Shown: one piece after another, positions 48,838-59,408 of the stretch | Numbering within the stretch: position 1 is the first letter of the stretch | How the letters are laid out: each line of letters opens with the position of its first letter | Assembly (NCBI RefSeq): GCF_014529535.1 | Contig: NW_023503423.1 | Coordinates: 6,868,473 to 6,932,472 of the forward strand | Length of the DNA stretch: 64,000 nt | Reading direction: 5' to 3' | DNA from: Bradysia coprophila | Lineage: Eukaryota; Arthropoda; Insecta; Diptera; Sciaridae | Notes under the pieces: model-generated | The model's database searches: none | Told to the model about the DNA's origin: nothing | What the model saw: only the letters and a program-made list of their open reading frames with translations | Program-made: the position numbers and the translations under genes

Positions 48838-49900
48838 AATGACCTTTAAAACTTTTCAAAAATTTACGAAATTCTTACTTATCGTTCCTTTAGCACCAAT
48901 ACTCCAATACTCCAATACCAATCACTTGGTGTATTAGGTTCGTAGATTCCCTTTTTTCGTGTCGACGGCGGTAAATTGATCGATGTCACCCTCAATTCAG
49001 ACTAGTTGATCGATAATGAATAGAGATGTGCGGGCCGCCCGAAAATGTCGGGCTGCCCGGGTTTTTATCCGGCCCGACCGGGCTTGGGCCGGGTGGGCTT
49101 CAAATCCGTCGGGCCGAGCTTGGACCGGACCTAAAAAATCAAAGCCCGATTTTCAAAGTTTCGCGCACTTTTTTATATGAAATTTGCTTTCGGGCCGCCC
49201 GAAAATGTCGGCCCGTCCAAGTTTTTATCCGGCCCGATCGGGCTTGGGCCGGACGGGCTATAAATACGTCGGGCCAGTTCGGGCCGGGCTTTAAAAATGA
49301 ATTTCGGACCGGGCTTCGGGCCGGACGGGCTTCAAAAAAACATCGGCCCGCACACCTCTAATAATGAATTCTTTCCGGGTAGCACTATTGTATGCGAATA
49401 TGTCTGCTCTTCGACTGGTGCCGTTAACGTCGACACAATATATTTCGTTGTCCACTTTCCATACTGGTCGCAATCAATGAACGACTGGTGTGATGCCGGT
49501 TATTGCGTAAAAGCTCACCTTTAGGACATTTGCCAAGGATGTTACCTAATGTTTGGACCTCGTCCCAACGACTCTAACTGCTGTTTCCTTAACAATATAC
49601 AGGGTTGGTTCGCTGTGATTCTGATGGCATTTATCCATTCCGATGTGGATAAACCAAATTTCGATGAGATCCATTTGTTTGCAGTCGGATATTCTGCAAA
49701 TTGACACACACCTCGAACTTTCGTTGGAAGGGCACACCATGCCTCGAATTGTAGCTGTTGTAGTTCTCTGACTTCGGAAAGAACATCAAGCTACCAGTTC
49801 CTTCTTTTTTCGAAGGTGTTGGCTTACAAACCAAGATAGGATTGTTTCTGTCAGTTTGACCAGTCCTGAAATAAGTCAGCATTGTATGTAAATTTTGGCA
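48838..49900 (-). pseudogene. R2-like (restriction-endonuclease-type) non-LTR retrotransposon remnant
   Basis: Read on the minus strand, three frames give successive pieces of the C-terminal part of this class. First, about 49770-49550: QQLQFEAWCALPTKVRGV and LSTSEWINAIRITAN. Then, about 49550-49430: VQTLGNILGKCPKGELLRNN followed by RHHTSRS. Then, about 49467-49370: DNEIYCVDVNGTSRRADIFA. Beyond the inserted hAT element comes TRKKGIYEPNT and a GTISKNFVNF-like end (49010-48838). The cysteine-histidine block followed by the nuclease-like region is typical of the class. Several frameshifts and stops show it is dead. No RT core remains. Confidence 0.72.
49021..49360. mobile_element. GC-rich hAT-like MITE with perfect 8-bp target duplication
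   Basis: The termini are TAGAGATGTGCGGGCCG and the reverse complement of TAGAGGTGTGCGGGCCG, which is a hAT-type end. ATAATGAA flanks it (49013-49020 and 49361-49368). The interior is built of GGGCCG/CGGGCTT words in two imperfect direct copies (about 49028-49190 and 49195-49320). It lies inside the R2-like remnant, so it is younger than that insertion. The 111-codon frame is a compositional artefact. Confidence 0.88.
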
Positions 49901-49985
49901 AACTGCTTACTTTTCTCTGAGCTGGTCAAACTTACTTATAACCAATTCTATTTTTTATTGAGAGCCATCACATTTTAGGTCGTTT
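49855..49985. repeat. Fold-back repeat, partial copy C
   Basis: CAGTTTGACCAGTCCTGAAA near the left and TCTGAGCTGGTCAAACTTAC near the right form an imperfect inverted pair. They match the cores of the copies at 20802-20960 and 62768-62935. Confidence 0.5.
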
Positions 49986-50035
49986 GCAGTCTCACATTTT
50001 TCAAAAAAGATCGTAGTAAAAACATATCATCAATA

Positions 50036-50250
50036 GTATTTTACATGACAAGTGATAAAAAGATGAAAATTAGAGTTTTCGTGTGAATTTTATGAGCCGA
50101 GGTGAAGCCGAGGTCAACAAACACATGAAAACGAGACTTTTCATTTTTTATCCCGAGTTATGTAATGGATTTTACATGCTAAGGGCGTCGAAAGAAGTGC
50201 TTGAAACATGAAAAGTACGGTTTTCGACGCATGTAGCATGTAAAAATACT
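50036..50250. repeat. Two adjacent inverted repeats
   Basis: TTTTACATGACAAGTGATAA with TGAAAA blocks pairs with the segment ending TTATCCCGAGTTATGTAATG (50038-50165). Immediately after, TACATGCTAAGGGCGTCGAA pairs with TTCGACGCATGTAGCATGTA (about 50172-50243). Confidence 0.55.
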
Positions 50251-52923
50251 TACAATAAAAACGCACAAATGTAGACTTTTCAGCGAAGCATCCATCGCAT
50301 ATCACATTGCATCGATACGATAATTTAAACTTATTGCTCATCATTATTTCGAGCTCATCATATAGTTTTGTGTAGCAATTTGTAGATTTATAAGCATCTG
50401 TCCTTATTGAGCTATTACAAAAAGTAATTCATATTTGTGAAACGAATCCTTGTAATCAAATCTCTATTATTGGAAAATTCATTTTAAATGCAGTCTACAA
50501 AGCTCATTGAAGTGAAAACTGGCGCATGTTCTATGCAAGCGGAAGAAAATATCCGTTGCATATTTATAGGGATTTTATTGTATCGAAATTTTTAGTTGAA
50601 CAACAACAGCAAGGCGTTCTACTACTATTACTAACCTTAAGTAAAAAGTTCTTGTTGGTAAGATTTGTGGGTAAGCAAAAACTAAGTAAATTCAAATGAG
50701 TTCAAAGCAGCTAACAAGTGATAGTATTTGCCCGGTGAAAATTAGTCTGAAAGTAGAATTTATAGTGTTAAAATAGCGTTGCTCGGAATCGGCTTGTTGT
50801 GTGAATGGACGTGAGACAACTCAGTGGTTTACTAAAGATTTGCTAAATGTGACACATTTCTAAGAGTAAAATTTACATTTTATCAAGACTAAAAAGTGCT
50901 AGAGTTCTAAGCATGACGATTATGACCAAATGGAATTACGTGGAAAATTTATAAATCTTTACCATCCTATTGGTTTTCACTTGCAGTCAGAGCGGAAATT
51001 TTAGCTTTGCACAAACTTCTGACCTTCATTGTTACAAATCTGTTTGGTCAATACTCTGCAATGAAATGATTATTGTTTAAACTATCCACTCATTTCACTG
51101 CTTTCTAAGTTTGTGGATCTTGAAGATGAGGAAGTGATGGAATCAATTTTCGAAAATATTCTGTCCACCTCAACAATCTTAAAAAACCAAAGACGAAGTA
51201 AAGAAAAATGAAAAAAAATGTGTTGTATAAGAAATATACGTCGCGTCGATCGCCATTATTTCACGAGTGCCGTTAAAAAAATCAACGCGGCTATCTAACG
51301 GCATGTCAGTACGCGCTTTCAACTGAACTGAGTTTAGTTTTGTATGAAAATTCCAGCAAAGTTCAGTCAAAGGAGGTCGGCCACACAGGTCGTCATTTAA
51401 TTAGATCATAGGATCGTTATAGTAAAAAGTCCATAATTTCCATACAAAATTGTAACGCAATTTCAGTTCAGTTGAAATTTTGTATTGAAATGCAGGTTAC
51501 CGACATTCGCCAAAATGAGGATAGATGCGAATTGTGCGTCATATAGTCATTTTATAGTAGATTGCCAAGAAGAGACTATTCGCACATTGTGGGAATAGCC
51601 AAAGTATTAAAAAGTGAAGATACACTCTATATGATCAAACCAAACACCTTCCATTTTCAATTTGTAGAAGTAAGAATTCAGGAGGAAGCAAAACACATTT
51701 TTTATGCAATTTGTAAATGGGTGCCAATTATTTTGAAATTAACCAGTGACTATCTTCTTAATATTCTGACATAAATAAATATTAAAGAAAAATATTAATA
51801 AATTTGGTTTTCAAAACAGCCTCTGAATCCTCTGATACCAACACACTTTCATCATATAAAATACCAAACACTAACGGCCCACATTACTACCCACTATACT
51901 TTCAGGAGAACATGCGTTAACAGTTTTTATGAAATAGAGTATTTTTACAGCAACATACCTACTGCCTTGAAGGTAGAAAAAAATAAAGATTTCTTTGTAT
52001 TCTGTCAAGTGCACTTTCGATCTAACTTTATTTTTATTTTAAATTCATTCAGATAGTTGTTTACAAATTAATAGTGCCTAAGGATTAGGTAGATACAAAG
52101 TTAATTTAAAATTGTTTTTTTATGTATGTGATGAGGTGATGCAAAACTTCTCTTTTTGCCCACTCAAATGCGTTGAGAATTTAAGAGTCAATTCGCCAAA
52201 ACTTCAACCAAGTTGTATGAAAATGAAAACAAGCCATCAACGATTTTCGGCGGGTAGACAGTAATCTTTTCAGGTGACCCTCCAGAGTCACTTGCAACAA
52301 AATGATCTGCACTAGGGTGACCAAAATAGTTTTTGTTGCATATCACCAAGAATACGTAACGCATTTATCTGAAATTATGGTCATTGGTAGAGGTGTTGAC
52401 GCCGCATAAGCTGGCCTTTCAAACATTTCGAAATTTTTCGTGCATGTGGTGCAGTAGCTATTTTGGGGGAAAAAATTCAAATTTTTGCAGAGTATTTTCA
52501 AAAAGTAACAACGATAGACTTCGAAGATATGGGTGTCGTTTTTCTTCGCGACTATTTCAATTTTTCTGACGTATGAGACAATTTTAAATCAGGACTGCAT
52601 ATACTGCCACCTTACGCTTCGGGAAATTTCGTTTAGGGCCTATAAAATTTGAAACAAAACCAACTGATTCAATTGTGTCATATGTTCCGCGGGTGTCTAC
52701 CGACTTCCCAGTATGGCCAGTGCGGCACTGTATTAAGTGTTTACTAGCATATTATAATCATATTTTAAACGTTGGCCACCTATCGGAAGGATTTGAAAAA
52801 TATATAAGAGTTCGTGGACAGTCTACCATAAAATGAAATAGTGTTTCCAGGATATGATATTTTGGCACAAAATCTGAAAATCCCTCAAATCCTTCAAATT
52901 TAATTTTACACCAAAATATCATA
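50251..52923. other. Non-coding stretch with one inverted repeat
   Basis: An inverted repeat at about 51318-51479 (TTTCAACTGAACTGAG against CAGTTCAGTTGAAA, with TTTTGTATGAAA/TTTCCATACAAAA inside) is the only structured element I see. No gene is supported. Confidence 0.4.
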
Positions 52924-53711
52924 GAGGGATTCTTTTGAAAAACATCCTACCGAAATCGGACGCATTTTCCAGTGGACTTTTTTATATGTGCTTAGATAGG
53001 ACTTCGACCCTAGAACCCAAAACTACTTTCAAAAAAATTCTTCGAAGCTTTTGTGACTGGTGAAAGGTGATCAAAAACCGAAAACTTGCACTTTTCTTAC
53101 CAATATTTCTCCAGTCACACGAGCCGTACATGGTGGTGTGGGGTATCATTTGAAAGGTAATTTTACGTGCTTTTGGGCCAAATAGGGTCTTATGGGGTTT
53201 GGATGCATATGCGATGAAATATGGGCACTTAAACATTTCAACTTCTCATATTTCATCGTAGATGCATCCAAACCCCATAAGACCCTATTTGGCCCAAAAG
53301 CACATAAAATTACCTTTCAACTGATACCCCACACCACCATGTACGGCTCGTGTAACTGGAGAAATATTGGTAAGAAAAGTGCAAGTTTTCGGTTGAAAAC
53401 TTCAACTGCCCATATTTCAGTGTGGATTAATTTTAAAACCAATGAGTCTCTATTCGGCTCAATAGTACATGTGATTACCTTTCTAATGACACCCCACAAG
53501 ACCATGTACGGCTCGTGTACCCGGAGAAATTTTGGTAAGAAAAGTGCAAGTTTTCGGTTTTTGATCACCTTTCACCAGTCACAAAAGCTTCGAAGAATTT
53601 TTTTGAAAGTGGTTTTGGGTTCTAGGGTCGAAGTCCTATCTAGGCACATATAAAAAAGTCCACTGGAAAATGCGTCCGATTTCGGTAGGCTGTTTTTCAA
53701 AAGAATCCCTC
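52924..53711. mobile_element. Fold-back element of 788 bp
   Basis: Arms of over 200 bp start GAGGGATTCTTTTGAAAAAC and run through TCGACCCTAGAACCCAAAAC and GAAAACTTGCACTTTTCTTA. The right arm is the inverse. The right side also carries an extra direct copy of the block GTACGGCTCGTGTAACTGGA (again at about 53501), and the centre contains a third fold (AAACCCCATAAGACCCTATT and inverse). ATA next to both ends is a weak candidate target duplication. Open frames of 83-153 codons across it repeat the same peptide and are artefacts. Confidence 0.75.
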
Positions 53712-54846
53712 ATAGACTGGGAAGCTCTTAATTGACTAGGAACATTAAAAGAAAAGAAATGTATTTTACAATAATGAAAATGATTCAAATTGTTACGGAA
53801 TTATACTTCCATCATCGTTGTAAAAGATTTCCGTAAACTCATTTGACATTACTTGAGATATCAATATCAATTTTAAAGAAAATCATTGAAGGACTCGATA
53901 TTTTTCTACTTTCAATGAATCATCTTTATTGAGAAATCATCAAATTAAACCCGAGCATTCATATTTTTAGTTTGAGTGTACTTAAAGTAAATTTTTGTTA
54001 TTTTGTAACTGTAATACTCTAAAATGGAAAACTGTTTTCCACGTGGACGCTGGAGCTATATTTTGGGAATAAACATGAATTATGTTCGAACCGACTTTTT
54101 GATTTGAGTTTTTCCATTTTTTTTTATTTTGAGTTCTTGATTAGGTTTTTTCAATTTTTTTTTTTTTTCTGGTTTGATTGGTTTTTACACATTTCTTCAT
54201 TTGCCCTCTGAATAGCGATGCTGATATTTTTCACCAGTTGCGGCTATGAGCAGGCGAACACACCACGGTCCCAATGTTTTCATAGCAAAAGGCTAATTGC
54301 CTAATGATATTCTTTTCCTAGATCACTTTGTACAGATTTTATTTTTTCAACGCTGCTTTTTCCGCTGCTCTACCTGCTTTGACCTTTGATATAAGGATGA
54401 CACTAAAGTGTCCACGCATGTTGCATCCCATGCCAGACAGTGACCTCGTTTCCATGCATGGTATTGTTGGCGCGTTCGCTATAAAATTGGAGAGCTGGTC
54501 CAGTCATACAACCTCACGGCCTTATAAGTTCTCTCAGAAAGACGATAACTCCGACTACAGATTACACCATGACATCATACATCGACATCGTACATAACTG
54601 TCTTATTGGGATATTTGTTGCCCAGACGTATGTGTAGTTTGTAGTTCGAGGCGAAGGCGAGCACTATATCCCAAATCCCACACGTCGAACCAACAAATTT
54701 CCCACCACGATATTACAGAATTTTGTTCGCTTGCGGCCAGAAAATGCGAAAACCCGGTTTTGGGCGAGACGGGAAAGACGCAAGCAAACACATTTAAAAA
54801 CCAATACAAGTTTTTAAATAAACGAATTTTTATATTCTCGTTCCAG
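53712..54846. other. Non-coding stretch
   Basis: T-rich tracts lie near 54110-54180. The segment 54600-54770 contains the words AGTTCGAGGCGAAGGCGAGC and TTGCGGCCAGAAAATG, shared in part with 30880-30965, which marks it as repeat debris. The 89-codon plus frame at 54328-54597 has no recognisable family. Confidence 0.4.
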
Positions 54847-54859
54847 TGTAAATTTCACT

Positions 54860-55180
54860 ATGGGAGCTTCTTTCATCACAATGGTTACTTTGACGTGTTG
54901 GCTTCTTCTTGCAGTATTATCACAAAACGTGAACAGCGGAAACAGCGACGAGGGAGCCATGCAAATGCATGGAACTACACCATTGTCAATAAAATATGTA
55001 CTTCGTGTGATTTTTTATGAAAAATGTGAAAATTCAGATGAAAAAAAAATCATTCGGTTGCGGAGAGATAGATATGTCGAACCAACGAGATTCGGAATAA
55101 GAGGCGACAGATTTATACGGCTCGGACGAAATGGTATCAACAGAAAAGCAGATACCCAAGCTGGAGTTAAATTATATTAA
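54860..55180 (+). CDS. Candidate secreted peptide precursor with amidation site
   Basis: The 106-residue frame starts at an ATG 13 nt after a good acceptor (TTCTCGTTCCAG), so a 5' non-coding exon is likely. Residues 1-27 look like a signal peptide (LTCWLLLAVLSQ core). Dibasic sites occur at EKK (62-63) and RLRR (66-69). The segment from residue 70 runs DRYVEPTRFGIRGDRFIRLGR, in which GR after FIRL is a classical amidation and cleavage signal. One cysteine is present. The overall plan is that of a neuropeptide precursor. It does not match a peptide family I know: FIRL-amide is not a standard insect ending. It could still be a chance small protein. Confidence 0.42.
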   Translation: MGASFITMVTLTCWLLLAVLSQNVNSGNSDEGAMQMHGTTPLSIKYVLRVIFYEKCENSDEKKIIRLRRDRYVEPTRFGIRGDRFIRLGRNGINRKADTQAGVKLY

Positions 55181-55318
55181 ATTTCATTGTTACCACTTGA
55201 TTGCGGCAGCAATAGCAGCTATTAATGACAATTAACCGTTATTTGTTGAAAAAAATAATCTAAAGATATAAAAATCAAAATTGTTAGACTTTAGCTCCCC
55301 GTGTGTATTGTACTTAAA

Positions 55319-55361
55319 ATGGCATTGATTTTGTTGACGATTTGGCTGATGACTGCTCAGG
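55319..55361 (+). CDS. Orphan signal-peptide exon, gene incomplete
   Basis: ATGGCATTGATTTTGTTGAC begins MALILLTIWLMTAQ, which is directly followed by a consensus donor (CAG then GTAAGAAAG). This looks like the first coding exon of a secreted protein. I could not identify its downstream exon in the next 4 kb. It may be a remnant. Confidence 0.35.
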
Positions 55362-55399
55362 TAAGAAAGCTTCTACTTCCTCAATTCTTTCTCTCCCCA

Positions 55400-58300
55400 T
55401 GAGGGGAAAATAGAAATTTTCTCGCTTGAGCTGTCACTTTCTTTTTGGTTTTAAAAGTGTCTCAAAACGAATTGATGTTTGTTTTAAAATAAGATCGAGG
55501 TACGTTTGGCCACTGTTTCAATCTGTGAGAAATTTAAATATGTCTTTCGACATGTTGCATTAATATGCAGTTCAAAAATACCATTTCTCATCAGGCCATG
55601 GCGACAGTGGCAAAGAAATGACCAAACTACGAGAGGTAGTCATAACTTTATACACGCTATTTTTCAGTGAATCATTAGCTAAATAAAGAAATAAAATTCT
55701 TCAAAACGCCTCATCACTAAAAAACTTACACTCCACGTGCTGGAGTACTGTAGCTATAGCCACTATAGAGCAGCACATACTGCGAAAGGAAAAGCACATC
55801 AGAACGATGTGTAAACTCATACACAACAGACCTGTAAACAAGTCAAATGCTCATGTATGAGTAGTTTGATTCTTCTACAGACACGATGTACAATGCAATG
55901 CACATGCGAAAAATAATTTTCCCTATCTGGTGTTGAAAAATCTTGTGTCCAACGTCGTTTAGGAAGGTCGTTGTTCCTAGCTTATGCTGAAGAATGTTTT
56001 AGCGACTTCGATTCCAGAACTCGCCTCCAGCTTGGACTGGAAACATCTCATTCGCTCAAAAACCCTTTTAGCATGCGTTAGGAAATCTATAAACTAAGAA
56101 ATCGAATTCGCTGAAAACGCCTTGCAGCATAAGTTAGGAACAACGATTTTTGTAGACTACGTTGGAAATACGTCAACAACCCTATTTAGGAAAATAACTA
56201 TTACATGAACTAAAACCAACATTCCTACCCAGTTCCTAAATACAGAGATTATATTCATTCTATGCAGTAGCAGTAATCTTAGTTATCTAAGTATGGTTTT
56301 CTCTATACTCTTCTGTCCATTCACTATTTCAAGCCAGATGTCGTTGCAATAAATCTGATGTTAGTAATGTGAATAATTGATTTTTTATTGATGGATTTTA
56401 GTCAACAAAAAAAATGCCAGGGTTTGGACATTATCTCAGTTCTCCAGAAAAGTAATTGGTTTTTCAATCAGCTTCTACAGTTCTTTCAAAAAATGTGATA
56501 CGTACAATCAAATGAGGCCAACCAGTTTTCCTAACTCATCGCTTTAGTAGATATTGGTATGAATGGTTGGTATATCGTTATTGATTTTTTATTTTTTGTG
56601 ATTTAAAAAAATGTTAGCGCCTAAACGTATACTACCAATTTGTGAAATATTAAGCTTTATGCTGACAAAACGAAAGATATCAACAAAGTGACGAACCTCA
56701 ATTTCGAACATTGAGGTAAATTATATTAGTATTTGCCTCAATGATTTCGAGCAATGGTTCGAAGTGGTTTTACATTTGTAAGAGCTTTGATTCTCGTTGA
56801 TTTTTTGGTGATTTTCTGTAAAGTTTTTAATTTTTCTGAAGTTTTACGATTTTATTCTTTTACTTCCAATAATTTCACATAATAATTCGTTGGGTGTCGT
56901 TCGTCGTTCATTCGGCTAAGCACTCAGAATATTCACTATGAATGTGATGTTTGAGAAGCGCTGCCTGGACACAGTATGTGTCGATGTACGAGAAAAGTTG
57001 AAAAATGTTCTTTCGGTATAATTTTCCAATAAAAGTGTTATGGTTATGGCAATATACATCGTGTGCCTAAAAAAACCTTTATCACTCGATGGCATAAATA
57101 ACTATACTCTCGTAGTGTAAATGAAAACCCCAAAGTGCCGGTTTTGGTCGCAGCTAATTATACAAAAAGTTTCCCTTCCTTTACAAATTCCGATATACCG
57201 ATAAAATCGATCGGCGCAAATTGTAATTTATTTACACTTATTTATATTATCGCAGCTGATCTTGAATCAATAAACTTGTTACTAGTTATACGCCTCGAAA
57301 GGCACGTACAATCCAAGCGTACCAGAAAAATGATATTTTTAATTAAAATATTCAATCGTAATAAGTATCGAACGAACACATATCTGAAAATGGTAAGTTC
57401 TATGATTTCGTCGCGTATTTCGTTTGGAGAAGACTCTGTTCCTAAACTTATACTAAACGGTATTTTTAACAAATTCGATTCTAGAACTTGTCTCCAACTG
57501 GTGCAAAAAAGTACAGTATTTTTTGTACTAATACGAAAGAAATAAGAAAATTTAGGACGTATGCTGGAAAAATCACTTTCCTGTCGAGGTACAAACAACG
57601 TTTTGTGCACAGGACAACTGAAATAGACAAACACCTAAATAAGTCAGTAAATCTCTTCATGAACAATCGAAAATCATGTAGTCTACCACAACTCGTGAAG
57701 GCAAATATATATGAAGTTTCATTCTCGCCTTAGATCGACAAAAATCTACATTTCAATGCTATCTGCGTTTGGTTTAAGAAATAGTTATTTGTATAACAAG
57801 AGTCGTATCGCACACGATGTCCTGCCAACCTCGGCTTCGCTTTTTATTGACAACGTGACATCTACTGCTGCAGGTGGCGTAAGTTACAAATATCATTACC
57901 GAATTGCTTAAAAAGTCGTATTTCAGTTGTCCGGTGAACAAAAGCCTTTTAGCATGCGTTGGGAAAATAACTATTTCTGCACGATATTGTTACTGTCGCA
58001 TTGTAGTTGCGCATTGTGTAATGTAACTAGGTCGAAGCTTGAGTTTTCGTGTGACGTTTGGTGATAATGAAAGTATGTATGCGCTACGCTCTCGGCTATG
58101 CCAATGTCGGAGCTTATTTTCAGAAAATTTCGGAGATGGTTTGACGTTTAAAAAAAAAAGTTCGAATAATGAGGGAAATTATTCACCGAAAGCAGTCTAT
58201 ATGAATTAATGTAACTGTAATTGTGTATTTAATTCGGCGTTATGACTTATCAATCTGAGCATATTCTTTTCGCAATTCCGGTCCATAATCATCACCTTTC

Positions 58301-58480
58301 CATGCATCCATTTAATGTCGTTTTGAAGGTAAATACTTCACTGTATTCCTGGACACAGTGCGATATCATTTTTTTTGCACGCAGTGCGATATTAACTTTT
58401 TTTCGCACGCTAAATAACCTATTACCTTCAACGAAGGCTAAATTTCTATAAATAAAAATCTTGCATTGAGCAGAAATCGA
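55400..58480. other. Gene-poor stretch with repeats
   Basis: A fold-back repeat lies at about 55953-56166 (CAACGTCGTTTAGGAAGGTC and TTCCTAGCTTATGCTG against CAGCATAAGTTAGGAA and CTACGTTGG). The phrase TTCGATTCCAGAACTCGCCT at 55997 recurs as TTCGATTCTAGAACTTGTCT at about 57475. TTTTAGCATGCGTT occurs at about 56068 and 57948. The 136-codon frame at 57135-57545 overlaps one of these repeats, so I do not call it. Confidence 0.45.
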
Positions 58481-58560
58481 ACCCCCGACACCAAAAGGTT
58501 TTTGAACACAAAGCAGCGACTATAGCCATTCGGCTATAGAGTCACACAATTATACCGAAC
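58440..58560 (-). repeat. tRNA-like (SINE-type) fragment
   Basis: On the minus strand, TATAGCCGAATGGCTATAGT resembles a D-arm/box A and GGGGGTTCGATTTC resembles box B about 45 nt later. The expected acceptor stem does not pair and the T-stem is imperfect. It is not a working tRNA and is probably a tRNA-derived element. Confidence 0.4.
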
Positions 58561-58762
58561 GTACTGTTGAAGCGTATATACTAAGCATTGACTACTCGAT
58601 TTCATTCAACGCGTCTCTTTACATCACATTGCAATGTGTATTATAATGCAGCCTTCTTGATCGTTCAAATGAATTTCTGTGTACACAAGAATTTTGGAAC
58701 AAAATGTAGGACATGTTTTGCATTGGAAAGGTGATTATGGCCCGAAATTGCGAAAAACGTTG

Positions 58763-58846
58763 TATCTACCACGGTAGGTATGCCGGTATTTTTTCGCACA
58801 CGACATCTAGTGCGAAAAAATACCTTCATACCTACCTTGGTAGATA
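58763..58846. repeat. Hairpin repeat
   Basis: TATCTACCACGGTAGGTATG continues to ATTTTTTCGCAC. The inverse, GTGCGAAAAAAT to TACCTTGGTAGATA, follows after a 10-nt loop. A related TTTTTTCGCACGC block is near 58388-58406. Confidence 0.65.
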
Positions 58847-59408
58847 AATAACTATTATGTTTCGGAGCTGAAAACGAGGATTTTTCAAATGCTTCTCGGA
58901 TCGACCCCTTACATGACATTCTTTTTTCTAAATATCTGTATTTGATGACTAATCGCTGCGATATATTATTGGCCCAAAATGAATTTTTGGTACTTTTGCA
59001 TTGAGTAGTGTTTTCGAAATTTGATAGGACAAACCACTTCAATACTTTCTACAAGTTTGTAGTATACGTTCTTAGTTTATTGAAGAGGTTTTTCATTGAA
59101 TTTTTTTTTACAATAATTAACATGTTTTATGGTAACGAACGTACGGCCGTGTCTTCGAGGTTATGTTAAATGACTTTTTCACATTTTGTTTCGAAAGTAT
59201 CGAATTCCCGCAACTCCCACTGACGTATAGTGTGAAAAAGTACATTTGAAATGTGATAAGTATTCTCACCATTATATGACTCCCTCAAAATGGTATGGTC
59301 GTGATAAAATCTTAATACCGTAGACCGACATATTCGCTACAAAATGCTCACTGTTCATGTCGTAAACGATTCCGTTGAATTCGTTTTCACCAACAAATGT
59401 CGTATTAA

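Noticed and set aside
49026..49361. 111-codon Gly/Pro/Arg-rich ORF
   Set aside because: It is the GGGCCG-rich hAT MITE read as protein. The exact 8-bp duplication shows it is a non-coding insertion.
53192..53653. 153-codon plus-strand ORF with internally repeated peptide
   Set aside because: It lies wholly in the fold-back element at 52924-53711. The peptide repeat comes from the duplicated arm blocks, and mirror ORFs occur on the other strand.
57135..57545. 136-codon plus-strand ORF and its 130-codon minus shadow
   Set aside because: It overlaps a repeat related to 55980-56060, has no domain or signal peptide, and no splice partners were found.
58485..58560. Functional tRNA gene on the minus strand
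   Set aside because: Box A and B words are present, but the acceptor and T stems do not pair, so it is kept only as a SINE-like fragment.
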